DNA from: Cognataquiflexum gelatinilyticum
GTDB lineage: Bacteria; Bacteroidota; Bacteroidia; Cytophagales; Cyclobacteriaceae
DNA: 64,000 nucleotides
Direction of reading: 5' to 3'
Assembly (NCBI RefSeq): GCF_024813435.1
Contig: NZ_JANAEZ010000005.1
Coordinates: 310,001 to 374,000 of the forward strand
In this document: positions 32,026 to 41,871 of the stretch, piece by piece
How positions within the stretch are numbered: position 1 is the first letter of the stretch
How the letters are laid out: the number at the start of each line of letters is the position of its first letter
Program-made: the position numbers and the translations under genes
The notes under the pieces: model-generated
Told to the model about the DNA's origin: nothing
What the model saw: the letters and a program-made list of their open reading frames with translations, nothing else
Database searches by the model: none

Positions 32026-33306
32026 TTATTCAAAAAACGGAATGTCTTTTACCGCATATTTTTTCATTCCTTCTTCGTTGATTTCAACACCGATTCCAGG
32101 TTTTTCAGAAAGTGTAATGAAACCATTCTCTGTTCTTGGACCATCGTAAGTAACAATATCTTTCCAAAGCTGATCGGTATCCATGTAGATTTGCCATTCC
32201 ATGATCATGAAATTGGGCACCGAGGCGCAGACATGACAGCTGGCCATTGCTCCAAGGAAAGAAGCCACCATGTGGGGTGCAAAAGGCACATAGTATAGAT
32301 TTGCAAGGTTTGCGATCCTCTGGGCCTCACCTAATCCACCGGCTTTTTGAATATCCGGCATGATAATGTCTATGGCTGATTCTGAGAGCAATCTTGTAAA
32401 TCCATATGCCAGATAGATGTTTTCACCTGTACAGATAGGAGTAGAAGTTTGAGTGGTAATCGATTTGTAAACCTCCGGATTATCAGCTGGTATCGGTTCT
32501 TCCAAAAACATAAGATTCAAATCTTCATACATTTTGGCCATTTTCAATCCTGTCACTGCATCATACCTTCCATGCATGTCCACACAGATGTCTATGTTTG
32601 GACCTACTTCTTGACGAACTGCGGCGATTGCATTATACATTCTTTCGATTTCCATAGGATTGGCGGTCCAGTTGAACCGATCATATTTATTCGGATCTCT
32701 TGCATCATCGACATCAAACTTCACTGCATTATAGCCCTTGTCTACAGCGCCTCTTGCCGCTTTGGCATAATCTTGTGGGGTAGGGTTGGTAGAAGTATAT
32801 AACGCCGTATCACAATAAACTCTGATTTTATCTCTGAATTTACCGCCCAACAACTGATAGACCGGAACGCCAAATACTTTGCCTGTCAAATCCCAAAGTG
32901 CGGTTTCTATAGCTGTCATAACAGCCACAAAAACTCCCGACTGGGCACCCCCAAAAAATGCTCCCTTTCTCAACTGCTCTGCAATCCGGTTAGGATTGAG
33001 CGGGCTTTGGCCTTTTATCATGTTGCCCATTCTTTTTACCAAATGGTAAGTGCCATGTATCGCATCCACTGCTTCGCCGCAACCCCATACATCTTGGTTT
33101 GTATATATTTTGACGTAAAGTGCCCCTCTTACATAGCCGCATTTTACGTCTGTGATTTTCAGATCTGATGGATTGGAAAAGGGAGATTGTCTATCCACAG
33201 CGGCATTTAATCCCTGTCCAAATGTTGATAATAGTGCTCCACCTGTCAGACCTGCCACCAATCCTTTTTGGATAAATGATCTTCTACTGTCTTTACTGTT
33301 TTTCAT
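32026..33306 (-). CDS. Tat-exported enolase-superfamily dehydratase, copy 2
   Basis: A 426-residue enolase-superfamily protein. SRRSFIQKG at residues 7-15 is a Tat signal, followed by a hydrophobic region and AVDRQ. The barrel shows AVKFDVDD, ICVDMHGRYD, LEEPIPADN, ICTGENIYLA and FAPHMVASFLG. The DxHGRY plus APH pair resembles D-galactonate dehydratase-type active sites, with His as general acid/base. IMPDIQKAGGLGE is the Asp strand. It is closely similar to copy 3 over the whole length, so they are likely duplicates with changed specificity. Gap to copy 3 is 48 bp. Confidence 0.93.
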   Translation of the reverse strand: MKNSKDSRRSFIQKGLVAGLTGGALLSTFGQGLNAAVDRQSPFSNPSDLKITDVKCGYVRGALYVKIYTNQDVWGCGEAVDAIHGTYHLVKRMGNMIKGQSPLNPNRIAEQLRKGAFFGGAQSGVFVAVMTAIETALWDLTGKVFGVPVYQLLGGKFRDKIRVYCDTALYTSTNPTPQDYAKAARGAVDKGYNAVKFDVDDARDPNKYDRFNWTANPMEIERMYNAIAAVRQEVGPNIDICVDMHGRYDAVTGLKMAKMYEDLNLMFLEEPIPADNPEVYKSITTQTSTPICTGENIYLAYGFTRLLSESAIDIIMPDIQKAGGLGEAQRIANLANLYYVPFAPHMVASFLGAMASCHVCASVPNFMIMEWQIYMDTDQLWKDIVTYDGPRTENGFITLSEKPGIGVEINEEGMKKYAVKDIPFFE

Positions 33307-33354
33307 ATCGTTACTTTAATTCTTATTTTGAAATCATTTTAGTTTTCTTTTTTC

Positions 33355-34641
33355 CTAAAAGAAAGGGGCATCAGCCACAGCATATTTTCTTATCGCTTCT
33401 TCATTTGGTGTGACTCCCACACCGGGTCTTTCAGTTAGATGGATATAACCTTCTTTGATCAATGGTGCTTCTAAGATGAGTTCATCCCACTGTTTCCATT
33501 TGGAGAACCAATGCCATTCTAAACAAAGAAAATTGGAAATGGAAGCACAACAATGACAAGCGGCCATAGCTCCAAAAGGTGAGGCAACCATATGGGGTGC
33601 AACAGGAACATAATATAGATTTGCCAAGTTGGCGATCCGCTGTCCTTCTCCGATTCCGCCACATTTATGGAGGTCAGGCATGATGATATCCGCTGCTTTT
33701 TTCTCAAGGATTTTTCGGAAATCATGTGCCAGATATTGGTTTTCTCCAGTACAGATTGGGGTAGTGGTCTGACTTGTGATTTCTCTGAGGCTGTCAAGGT
33801 TTTCGGCAGGAATAGGTTCTTCTAAAAACATGAGTTTGAATTGCTCCATTTCCTTGGCAATTTGGATTCCAGAAGGCAAATCATATCTGCCGTGTGCGTC
33901 GAGACAAAGGTCCATGTTCATACCGATAGCTTCTCGCACCGCAGTAATCTGTTTTACCATCCTGTCAATTTCCCCGTTAGAAGCTGTCCGGTTAAACTCA
34001 TCCTGTTTAGAGGGATCACCCGCCCAATCCAAGTCAAATTTTATGGCAGAAAATCCTGCATTTTTCACTTCAATAGCTCCTGCGGCCATGTCTTCCGGGC
34101 TTTCGGAGCTGCTGGCACTGTCACAATACAGGCGTATTTTATCCCTGAATTTACCGCCCATCAACCGATAGACAGGTTGGTTCATTGCCTTTCCCGCCAA
34201 GTCCCAAAGAGCGATTTCAATTCCAGTAAGAACAGCCACATACATGCCGCCCTGTGCCCCGCTAAAGTGGCCTCTCCTTAAAATCTGTTCTACAATTTTA
34301 TTGATGTCCAAAGGGTTTTGCCCAATCAAAAACTGGGTCATATTGTCCCAACCTTCAGTTCCGGTCCCTACACCATAAGTACCCCTCACAGCATCCATCG
34401 CCTCGCCATAGCCTGTAATCCCCTGATTGGTGGTCAATTTGACAAACATATGTGTGCCATGGCCTTTCATAAAAGCTGTTTTGACACCTGTGATTTTTAG
34501 GTCGGAGGGATTAGAATATTTTGGTCCTCGGTCTACAGCTGCTATCAATTCAGAACCAAAACTTGGAATCAAAGCTGAAGTGGCCAATCCAGCCATTAAA
34601 CTTTTTTGGATAAATGAACGCCTATTGTTCTCTGTCTTCAT
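33355..34641 (-). CDS. Tat-exported enolase-superfamily dehydratase, copy 3
   Basis: A 428-residue paralog of copy 2. NRRSFIQKS at residues 6-14 is the Tat signal. Active-site motifs are AIKFDLDW, LCLDAHGRYD, LEEPIPAEN, ICTGENQYLA, IIMPDLHKCGG and VAPHMVASPFG. The same Asp, Glu, Glu ligands and two His are present, so it should be active. Its mature part begins near AVDRGPKYSNPSDLKITGVK, a stretch shared with copy 2 and in shorter form with copy 1. It is 24 bp downstream of the RraA-like copy 2 gene. Confidence 0.93.
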   Translation of the reverse strand: MKTENNRRSFIQKSLMAGLATSALIPSFGSELIAAVDRGPKYSNPSDLKITGVKTAFMKGHGTHMFVKLTTNQGITGYGEAMDAVRGTYGVGTGTEGWDNMTQFLIGQNPLDINKIVEQILRRGHFSGAQGGMYVAVLTGIEIALWDLAGKAMNQPVYRLMGGKFRDKIRLYCDSASSSESPEDMAAGAIEVKNAGFSAIKFDLDWAGDPSKQDEFNRTASNGEIDRMVKQITAVREAIGMNMDLCLDAHGRYDLPSGIQIAKEMEQFKLMFLEEPIPAENLDSLREITSQTTTPICTGENQYLAHDFRKILEKKAADIIMPDLHKCGGIGEGQRIANLANLYYVPVAPHMVASPFGAMAACHCCASISNFLCLEWHWFSKWKQWDELILEAPLIKEGYIHLTERPGVGVTPNEEAIRKYAVADAPFF

Positions 34642-34665
34642 GGGCTTTGATTTTTATGGAAGTGA

Positions 34666-35601
34666 CTACCATGTTCTTTTCTTCAGGATTTCTTGGATTT
34701 GCTCTCTTGGAATAGGAAGTTCATCTATATGTTCATTGAGCCATTTAGAAAAATCTCTTTCAATGTCATCTGACCAACGTGTATCAATTTGACCTGCAGT
34801 ATATACACCGGCTCTTAATCTTTCATGGCCAAACATGTCTCTCAGCCGGACGACTTCAGAAGTAACAACTACCTGTTCGACCAAATGTGCAGGTATAAAT
34901 GAAACTCCACCGTCCCTACCTAACACTACATCTCCTGCCATCACTGTTACTTGACGGATTCTTGTAGGTTGGTTTATTCCTGTAAGCATGGTATTTAGAT
35001 TACCTTGCTGGTTATGATGGGAGGGGTGGTAGCTTGTATAATAGGAGGTAAAACCACCGATTTCTTTCAATCCGGTAACATCTCTGATGGCACCATCATA
35101 AACGATACCATTTCCTGTTTTTGCATAAATGGCATTTCCTACATTGTCACCAATAGTTGGTCCATCTACATGTAGCCCAAACTGGTCAGCCACATACACA
35201 TCACCTTTAACTAATAAATCAACAGGCCATGAATTTTGTCCCCGCTTACCCTCTTTTTTTCCTCTGTCATCTATTGCATTATGGATGTCTGGACGGCCTG
35301 GAAGGAATGTAGCAGTAACTGCCCTACCTATAAGTATGCTATCTGGGTTGATTATTTGCCAACCGTCAGCATATTGATATTTGTAACCTGCGTTTCTCAT
35401 CACCGCCCAAGCCTCATCATGTGTGACAAGCCGCATGCGCTTTAATAGATCATCTGAAACTTTTGGACGTCCATCCTCAAATCTTTCTCCTTTCCATTCT
35501 CTGGTGAGGTAGATCAGCTCCTCTTTTGAAATTTGCTGTGCTTTGATACTTCCAATTATTAGAAAACAGCAAAGCATAACAGGGATTATTTTCCTAGTCA
35601 T
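34666..35601 (-). CDS. Exported RraA-like protein, copy 2
   Basis: A 311-residue exported RraA-family protein. MTRKIIPVMLCCFLIIGSIKA is a Sec signal. It shares EWKGERF-DGRPKVSD near residue 33, GDNVGNAIYAKTGNGIVYDGA, then IRD, and GDVVLGRDGGVSFIPAHLVE with copy 1. The Gly...Arg-Asp active-site pattern of the RraA fold is kept. It is the first enzyme after SusD, following a hairpin in the 77-bp gap. Together with copy 1 it brackets two of the enolase-type enzymes. Confidence 0.92.
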   Translation of the reverse strand: MTRKIIPVMLCCFLIIGSIKAQQISKEELIYLTREWKGERFEDGRPKVSDDLLKRMRLVTHDEAWAVMRNAGYKYQYADGWQIINPDSILIGRAVTATFLPGRPDIHNAIDDRGKKEGKRGQNSWPVDLLVKGDVYVADQFGLHVDGPTIGDNVGNAIYAKTGNGIVYDGAIRDVTGLKEIGGFTSYYTSYHPSHHNQQGNLNTMLTGINQPTRIRQVTVMAGDVVLGRDGGVSFIPAHLVEQVVVTSEVVRLRDMFGHERLRAGVYTAGQIDTRWSDDIERDFSKWLNEHIDELPIPREQIQEILKKRTW

Positions 35602-35641
35602 TTTGATTGGATAATTTGTGAAATTGTTGATTGAAGAGAAG

Positions 35642-35671
35642 ATGAAGGCCCGGAATTCGCCGGACCTTCAT
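35642..35671 (-). terminator. Intercistronic hairpin between susD and the enzyme genes
   Basis: ATGAAGGCCCGG and CCGGACCTTCAT form a 12-bp stem with one mismatch and a 6-nt loop. On the minus strand it is followed by CTTCTCTTC, not a real T-run. It may weaken transcription or protect the susCD message rather than stop it fully. Confidence 0.45.
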
Positions 35672-35678
35672 TTCTAAT

Positions 35679-37199
35679 TTATTTGTCCCACCAAACCTTA
35701 GTCTCAAGGTCATCAGCACCTTGGGCTGTGATGGCAGCGTCTACATTTTCAGAGTTTACAGAAATCTCTGAGTTAGGATATGTCAATCTGTTAATAAACA
35801 ATACCTCTCTGCCTGGGAATGGATTTGCTGTAAGTACAGGGAAACCACTTCTTCGGAAGTTGGCAAAAGCTTCAGGTCCATTCATCAAAGAGGAAATCCA
35901 ATATTGAGAATTGATCTGCTGGAGTGCTGTGGCGTCAACCAATGGATTGGCCGTAATGTATGCATCAATATCCGCTGCAGGAATTGTGGATGCTTGATCA
36001 TGAAGTGCCATTTGAATCATATGCGCTCTAACACCTGCTTCAAAATATTCAGCTGCAGTTCCGGAAGTTATCCATCCTCTTTGTCTTGCTTCAGCTAGCA
36101 AAAGGTTGGTTTGAGATGCAGTAACCATAAATCCCGGAGCTGTAATTTTTGCAACCCTCCTCCTGTCGACTTGACTGAAGTCATAAAAACTTGCCAATCC
36201 CAGATCAGCAGCTACCTGAACGGCACCTGCATTATCATTACCCATAGGCATTCCGATTTGAAGGGCAGGATCATAGGTTTGACGAGCAGGCTGCTGTTCT
36301 GACCCTGATTTAGCACCTACATATCTTACAGCTATGGCGCTTAATCTTGGATCATTGCTGTTTTTAAGGAAATTCACAAAAGGCTCTGTCATATAGAAGT
36401 TGGCTGCTTCTGTGGCATTTAAAGTATTTCCGGCAGGATTGACATAGTTTGCATCGTGAACAATGACAGCATTGTCATTGTTTGTAAGGATAACTCCTCC
36501 CGCAAAGGCCTTGGCTACAGTCTGTTGTGCAAGTGTTGGATTTGCATTACTCAATCTCATGCCTGCCCTAAGAAGTAGGGAATAACCGAATTTTTTCCAC
36601 TTGGCAATATTTCCTGCATAAAGGATATCAGCAGTTTCCACTCTTCCACTTGCATTAAGTGCTGCAGAGGCCTCTTCCAATTCTTTGATAAGATCTGCAT
36701 AAATAGACTCCTGTGTATCATATTTGGGATAGAAGACTTGATTGCTATATCCCACACCTGCTTCTGAGTAAGGAATAGAACCATAAGAATCAGTCAGAAT
36801 CATAAAACCATAAGCCTGGATAATCCTTGTCATCTGCAGAAGATTACTTCTGGTTGGATCATCCTCAATTCTTGAGATGATATCTTTAGTGTTTTTGATT
36901 ACGTTCCTGTAATACTTCTGCCAGTTGTCTTGTGTAGAAGCCCTGTTGTCCTGATTAAAATTAGCACCTGTCAAAACCCCCGAGTTAGGAGAAATGATTT
37001 GCTGAACAATACCCATTTCGTAAACCAACATTCCAAATGAATTTGGCGAAGCATTTACTGTAGCATTATTTAATTGAAAAGCAGGATCAATTGAAGTAGC
37101 GGCAACTTTGTTGGTATTAAGCTCATCAAAGTTTTGATCACATGATGTGCTGTAGCCTAGCATCAGCACAAGGAGGATAAAATTATATATCTTTTTCAT
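35679..37199 (-). CDS. SusD/RagB-family outer membrane lipoprotein
   Basis: A 506-residue nutrient-binding lipoprotein that covers the SusC channel. The signal MKKIYNFILLVLMLGYSTSC ends in the lipobox Cys, then DQNFDELNTNKVAATSIDP is the typical SusD opening. TPR-like helices follow, with QVDRRRVAKITAPGFMVTAS and the C-terminal RRSGFPVLTANPFPG region, a common SusD end. The gene directly follows susC (11 bp). Ligand specificity cannot be read. Its SusC partner and the enzyme genes suggest a small acid sugar or oligomer. Confidence 0.95.
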   Translation of the reverse strand: MKKIYNFILLVLMLGYSTSCDQNFDELNTNKVAATSIDPAFQLNNATVNASPNSFGMLVYEMGIVQQIISPNSGVLTGANFNQDNRASTQDNWQKYYRNVIKNTKDIISRIEDDPTRSNLLQMTRIIQAYGFMILTDSYGSIPYSEAGVGYSNQVFYPKYDTQESIYADLIKELEEASAALNASGRVETADILYAGNIAKWKKFGYSLLLRAGMRLSNANPTLAQQTVAKAFAGGVILTNNDNAVIVHDANYVNPAGNTLNATEAANFYMTEPFVNFLKNSNDPRLSAIAVRYVGAKSGSEQQPARQTYDPALQIGMPMGNDNAGAVQVAADLGLASFYDFSQVDRRRVAKITAPGFMVTASQTNLLLAEARQRGWITSGTAAEYFEAGVRAHMIQMALHDQASTIPAADIDAYITANPLVDATALQQINSQYWISSLMNGPEAFANFRRSGFPVLTANPFPGREVLFINRLTYPNSEISVNSENVDAAITAQGADDLETKVWWDK

Positions 37200-37210
37200 G
37201 GTAGCTCTGA

Positions 37211-40200
37211 TTAAAATTTAACATTAAGATTGAAGCCGAGACCTCTTGTAGTAGGAAGTCCTGTAGATTCCATTCCGACAAGGTTATCTGAGGTATACCC
37301 AAATGATTCTGGGTCAATGTTATCCACCCACTTTTTGATCATGAAAACGTTGTTGGCTACAAGGTTAAGTCTGACAGCGCTAACCGGGAAGTTTTTAGGG
37401 ATGAATTTTGTAAAATCGTAACCCATTGTGATTTGTCTCAGTTTCCAGAATCCAGAATTGTAGATAACTGGTTCAACCAATGCCTGAGACCTTACAATTT
37501 CCCAATATGATTGAACCGGCGCAGCGACAGTGTTTGTTTCACCTGCAAGGTTGACACCATCTCCTACGACTCCGCCTTCACGACCTTCTAGGGTCATTTT
37601 GTGCAAACCGTGTCTTACAGCGTTGAAGTTGGTCCCTGAAAGCATTTTTCCACCCAATCTAAAGTCTATGAGGAATGAAAGCGATACTCCTTTATAATTA
37701 AAGGAGTTGTTGATACCTCCAATCCATTTTGGGAGGGCACTGCCAAAATTTACAAGATCAAGGGTTCTCAATGGCAAACCATTACCCCCGAAAATCTGTC
37801 TTCCCTGTTCGTCCCTTCTGTAGCCGAATCCTGCTATCTGTCCCATTTCTTCTCCTACGATCTGTCTCAGTTCACCATTGAAAACGTGGGTACCTACAGT
37901 GATTCTTTCACCGGGAGTGTCAGTCAATAAGCTCAATACTTTGGTCTTGTTGTAGGCACCGTTGAAGGAAGCTTCCCAAGTAAAGTTTTCATTTTCTACA
38001 GGGACAACAGTCAAGAGCATTTCAATACCTTTATTTGAACTTTGGCCACTATTGATAGAGGTGTTTACAAAACCAGATGCATCAGAAATCTGGGCACTTA
38101 CTATCTGATCACTTGTGATTTTGCTGTAAGCAGCAAGATCTAAAGAAACCCTTCCCTGGAACATCTTCGTTTCTAATCCAATTTCAGTTTCTGCTACACG
38201 CATAGGCTTCAAATTTGGGTTCGGAAGAGTTCCGCCTAGAGGACCACCGACAGGTTGGTTATTAAACAAGTTAGCATTGACACCATAGAACAATACGTTG
38301 GAATATGGTCCCACATCTGAATCAGAACCAACTTCAGCATATGCTACCCTTAACTTTCCAAAATTAAACCAATCAGATGTACCTGTATTTTCTGTAAAAA
38401 TCCAACTGGTAGAAATGGAAGGATAAAGAATACTTCTGTTTTCAGGAGAAAGGGTCGAGAACCAGTCGTTTCTGATGGTACCATTGATAAACAGAAACTT
38501 TTTATAAGAAAACTCTGCAAATGCAAATAATGAATTCACAGCTCTTTCATACCTGTCAAAAATCGGATCTTTAACCCTTCCGTTTTGGACGGTATAAAGA
38601 TCTCTCACTACAAAATCCCTGGCTTGAACACTGTTGACATCAGAAGTCCTGTACATATGGTTTCCACCTATATTTGCATTGATGCCATAATCACCAAATT
38701 CTTTGGTAGCAGACAATATGAAATCAGCATTGACTTCTCTAAATCTCCTTGATTCCTGTGTATAAAGTCCGTTTACAAATCCTGCAGGTGCAGCTGCTAA
38801 TGAAGCCTGACCTGTAGGGAAGTTGTTGTAATCTTGATCTCTTGACCAATAATCCTGACCTAAACGTCCTTGGATATACAACCAAGGAGTGAGGTCATAT
38901 TTTACTGCTACGTTTCCAAAGATCCTGTCTCTTTTGATATTTTGAAACTGCTGAGAAAGCGTAAAGTAAGGATTTGTTCTGTTTCTAAATCTTGAATAAA
39001 CAGCCTCGTTGCCATTAGCATCAAATTTATTTTCATCAAGCACACTTAATGGCATGGAGTTGGCCATATTATAAAGGGCTGTTGGAATAGAGTTGTCTTG
39101 GTTGGCAACGTTTGGTGGGTTTTTGTTGTCTTCAACAGAGTAATTGATATTTCCTTTGAAGTTTAATCTTTTACTAAGTTGGTAGCCAAATCCTAAATAA
39201 ATTGTCTTTCTGTTGAAAGAGTTGTTTGGAACAATACCCTTACTATTAAGGTCGGAGAAAGAAAAGCTCAAACCACCTTTATCGCTTGAGGTAGAAACCA
39301 TAATGGAATTGGTTACATTCTGTCCATTCCTGAAGAAGTCATTGATGATTCCTCTTTGCGGAACGTAGGGTACAGTCACGCCATTAAATAAGACTTGGGT
39401 CATACCGGGTGCGAATTTTTCACCAAATGACCACTGTCCCGAAGTTGGGTTTGGAGTTGTAGGCCTCACACCTTGTTCACCCTGACCGTATTCATACTGA
39501 TAATCCGTAAAATCTAATGGTGCTTCGTTGGTGTAATTCAGGTTATAAGTCACGCCTATTCCTTTTGATTCACCTCTTGATTTAGTGTTGATCATGATGA
39601 CACCATCTTTGGCTCTTGATCCATAAAGTGCAGATGCTGCAGCACCTTTTAGGACGGTCATGCTTTCGATATCGTCGGGGTTGATACTGCTGAGACCATC
39701 ACCACCATCTGATGTCACACCACCACCTCTTACTCCTATGGAGTTGTCAGCACCGCTATTTCCTGGATTAGTACCAAAGTTGGTATTGTCAATTGGGATA
39801 CCGTTAACAACTATGAGTGGGTTGTTTTGACCGGAAATGGAAGATTGACCTCTGATCCTGATTTTGGTTGTTCCGCCTGGACCGGTTCCCATTGGAGAGA
39901 TAGCCACACCTGCAATTTTTCCCTGCAAGGCATTCATGAAATTAGGCGTTCTGTTGATGGTTACTTCATCTGAACCAACATTTGTAGCTGCATATCCAAT
40001 ACTTCTTGAAGTCTTTTGGATGCCCAAAGCTGCAATGACCACTTCTTCAAGTGCTCTGGCCTCTTGAGCCAAGACTACGTCGATGACGGATTGGTTTCCG
40101 ATTTCGATTCTTTGGGTAGCAAATCCAATATAAGAAAACACAAGGGTAGAACCCTCAGGCACGGAGATTTTGTACTTTCCATCGATATCAGACACCGTTC

Positions 40201-40720
40201 CCAAAGTGGTGCCGGATATTGAAATGGCTACACCCGGAAGTGTCTCTCCTGATTCACTTGTAATGGTTCCTGAAATTTCCACATCTCGATCTTCAATTTC
40301 AATAACAATTTTCTTTGAAGAAATATCAGGCGAAAGAGATTTCACACTGATGACATTGTTGACTTGCTTAAAGTGAAGTTGCTTTTTATTTGCAATCTCT
40401 GTAAGAACATCAGCCACAGTACCATTTGAAGTGGATAGCTCAATGTTGGAGTTGTTTTTTAAATTCTTTTCAGTGTAAAAAAAGCTGTAATCTGTTTTGC
40501 TTTCGATTGCGTTAAGGATGTTTTCCAAACTTCCTTTCCTGATATCAAGTTTGATGTAAACTTCATCAATACTTTTAATCTGGTCCAATTTGCTGTTGGC
40601 AAAGACGGCATTAAGTGCTATGGTCATGAGAAACGTACTCAGAATAGCACGCTTGAAGACCATAATCGTTGTTTTTTGTAGTGATTGTGACATATTTTGG
40701 GTTGTGTTAGTGTCAATCAT
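37211..40720 (-). CDS. SusC/RagA TonB-dependent receptor with N-terminal signalling domain
   Basis: An outer membrane TonB-dependent transporter of 1,169 residues from ATG 40720. A signal (MVFKRAILSTFLMTIALNAV) is at about residues 20-40. A secretin/TonB short domain (STN, about 50-130: LDIRKGSLENILNAIESKTD) is next, then a carboxypeptidase-like beta domain (ISGTITSESGETLPGVAISI), the plug (SIGYAATNVGSD, DIESMTVLKGAAASALYG) and the barrel ending NLNVKF. The STN domain contacts FecR, so this receptor should signal to the sigma factor. Starts at ATG 40693 or 40663 are also possible, while TTG 40774 is unlikely. Confidence 0.95.
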   Translation of the reverse strand: MIDTNTTQNMSQSLQKTTIMVFKRAILSTFLMTIALNAVFANSKLDQIKSIDEVYIKLDIRKGSLENILNAIESKTDYSFFYTEKNLKNNSNIELSTSNGTVADVLTEIANKKQLHFKQVNNVISVKSLSPDISSKKIVIEIEDRDVEISGTITSESGETLPGVAISISGTTLGTVSDIDGKYKISVPEGSTLVFSYIGFATQRIEIGNQSVIDVVLAQEARALEEVVIAALGIQKTSRSIGYAATNVGSDEVTINRTPNFMNALQGKIAGVAISPMGTGPGGTTKIRIRGQSSISGQNNPLIVVNGIPIDNTNFGTNPGNSGADNSIGVRGGGVTSDGGDGLSSINPDDIESMTVLKGAAASALYGSRAKDGVIMINTKSRGESKGIGVTYNLNYTNEAPLDFTDYQYEYGQGEQGVRPTTPNPTSGQWSFGEKFAPGMTQVLFNGVTVPYVPQRGIINDFFRNGQNVTNSIMVSTSSDKGGLSFSFSDLNSKGIVPNNSFNRKTIYLGFGYQLSKRLNFKGNINYSVEDNKNPPNVANQDNSIPTALYNMANSMPLSVLDENKFDANGNEAVYSRFRNRTNPYFTLSQQFQNIKRDRIFGNVAVKYDLTPWLYIQGRLGQDYWSRDQDYNNFPTGQASLAAAPAGFVNGLYTQESRRFREVNADFILSATKEFGDYGINANIGGNHMYRTSDVNSVQARDFVVRDLYTVQNGRVKDPIFDRYERAVNSLFAFAEFSYKKFLFINGTIRNDWFSTLSPENRSILYPSISTSWIFTENTGTSDWFNFGKLRVAYAEVGSDSDVGPYSNVLFYGVNANLFNNQPVGGPLGGTLPNPNLKPMRVAETEIGLETKMFQGRVSLDLAAYSKITSDQIVSAQISDASGFVNTSINSGQSSNKGIEMLLTVVPVENENFTWEASFNGAYNKTKVLSLLTDTPGERITVGTHVFNGELRQIVGEEMGQIAGFGYRRDEQGRQIFGGNGLPLRTLDLVNFGSALPKWIGGINNSFNYKGVSLSFLIDFRLGGKMLSGTNFNAVRHGLHKMTLEGREGGVVGDGVNLAGETNTVAAPVQSYWEIVRSQALVEPVIYNSGFWKLRQITMGYDFTKFIPKNFPVSAVRLNLVANNVFMIKKWVDNIDPESFGYTSDNLVGMESTGLPTTRGLGFNLNVKF

Positions 40721-40747
40721 TGAATTATCATTCTGATTTATCCTAAA

Positions 40748-40765
40748 ATCCAATTCAGATTGGAT
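40748..40765. repeat. 7-bp inverted repeat upstream of susC
   Basis: ATCCAAT (40748-40754) and ATTGGAT (40759-40765) are exact complements around TCAG. It lies 28 bp before the ATG at 40720 and could be a leader hairpin or regulator site. Confidence 0.4.
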
Positions 40766-40836
40766 CGGAAGCAATCTCCTTTATTTTTAAAGGAAAATTG
40801 TATGGTGTTCTCTGTTTTTTTGTTTCATAGGCTTGT

Positions 40837-41871
40837 TTAATTGAATTCAAGAGTTACTTCATTTCCACTAATTTTATATTCAAATTCCACTGAATAGCTA
40901 AGTACTTTCAAGACATTGGATAAGTATTCATGTGGCTTGAATGTACCGGAACATTTGTATTCAGGTAATTTTTTGTCTCCCGTGACTTTTATTTCTACAC
41001 CGTACCATCTTTCCAAATCTTCGATGATCAAGTTGAAGGGGGTTTTTTCAAATTGGAGAATACCTTCCTTCCAGCTCAATACATGGGAAAGGTTTACATT
41101 TTGTTTTTCAAAAGTATTGCTGTCCTCTGAGTAATAAACAGCCTCTCCGGGGGTGATTTCAAGAAGGTTTTGATCAAAGTTATTTTCTACCTTGACCTTG
41201 CCGGAGGCCAGGCTTATTTGGATATTTGGATTGCCTTCATATGCCCTGATGTTGAAACTGGTTCCCAAAGCTGTCGTAGCGATGTTATCAGTGATCACTT
41301 TAAATGGATGTTCCTCATCTCTGACGACATCAAAAAATCCCTCACCTTCTAAAGTGATGGTTCTATTTTGGATAAAATCACTTGCGTAGGTCAATTTGCT
41401 GTCTGCATTTAGGACCACGGTAGAACCGTCAGGAAGGGTGATTATTTTCTTATTTCCTTTTGGGGTAAATCTTTCTATTGTTTTGACCTCCAAGAAGGCA
41501 GTCCGCTCTTCAGTTTTATGAGATGGGGAATCAAAATAAAAAATATAGCTGGCTGAGAAGAGAAGAACCAAAGTGGCAGCTAATCCTGTCAAAGTCCAAA
41601 TTGTCTTTGATTTATATTTTGAGTTTTTAACGGGCGAAGAAGAAATGTTTTTTGACTGATTTTCTTTCTTTGAAAAAACAAAAATGTGTGGGTCAGCTTT
41701 CTCGGGAGCTTCATCGGTGTTTTTTAATTCATCTGACCACGCATCCTCAATAATGGTATTGTATGTAGATTCACCGGCGGGAGAGTCCAGCCAGTTCAAA
41801 AAATCCTTGGCCTCTTTCTTTGAAAGTTTTCCGTCAAAAAATCTATCAATATCTCTTTTGCTGTAACTCAT
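40837..41871 (-). CDS. FecR-family anti-sigma factor
   Basis: A 344-residue inner-membrane regulator from ATG 41871 (MSYSKRDIDRFFDGKLSKKE); TTG 41898 upstream is less likely. The N-terminal cytoplasmic part has the DUF4880/FecR-type helices that hold the sigma factor, a single transmembrane helix is at about residues 90-110 (TIWTLTGLAATLVLLFSAS), and the periplasmic FecR domain (about 150-260: KKIITLPDGSTVVLNADSKL, GEGFFDV) plus C-terminal DUF4974 (LERWYGVEIKV) follow. It would be freed by contact with the SusC STN domain. It sits between the sigma gene and susC on one strand. Confidence 0.95.
   Translation of the reverse strand: MSYSKRDIDRFFDGKLSKKEAKDFLNWLDSPAGESTYNTIIEDAWSDELKNTDEAPEKADPHIFVFSKKENQSKNISSSPVKNSKYKSKTIWTLTGLAATLVLLFSASYIFYFDSPSHKTEERTAFLEVKTIERFTPKGNKKIITLPDGSTVVLNADSKLTYASDFIQNRTITLEGEGFFDVVRDEEHPFKVITDNIATTALGTSFNIRAYEGNPNIQISLASGKVKVENNFDQNLLEITPGEAVYYSEDSNTFEKQNVNLSHVLSWKEGILQFEKTPFNLIIEDLERWYGVEIKVTGDKKLPEYKCSGTFKPHEYLSNVLKVLSYSVEFEYKISGNEVTLEFN

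Noticed and set aside
40721..40774. susC start at TTG 40774
   Set aside because: Three ATG codons lie closer to the signal peptide; the TTG region contains a leader repeat.
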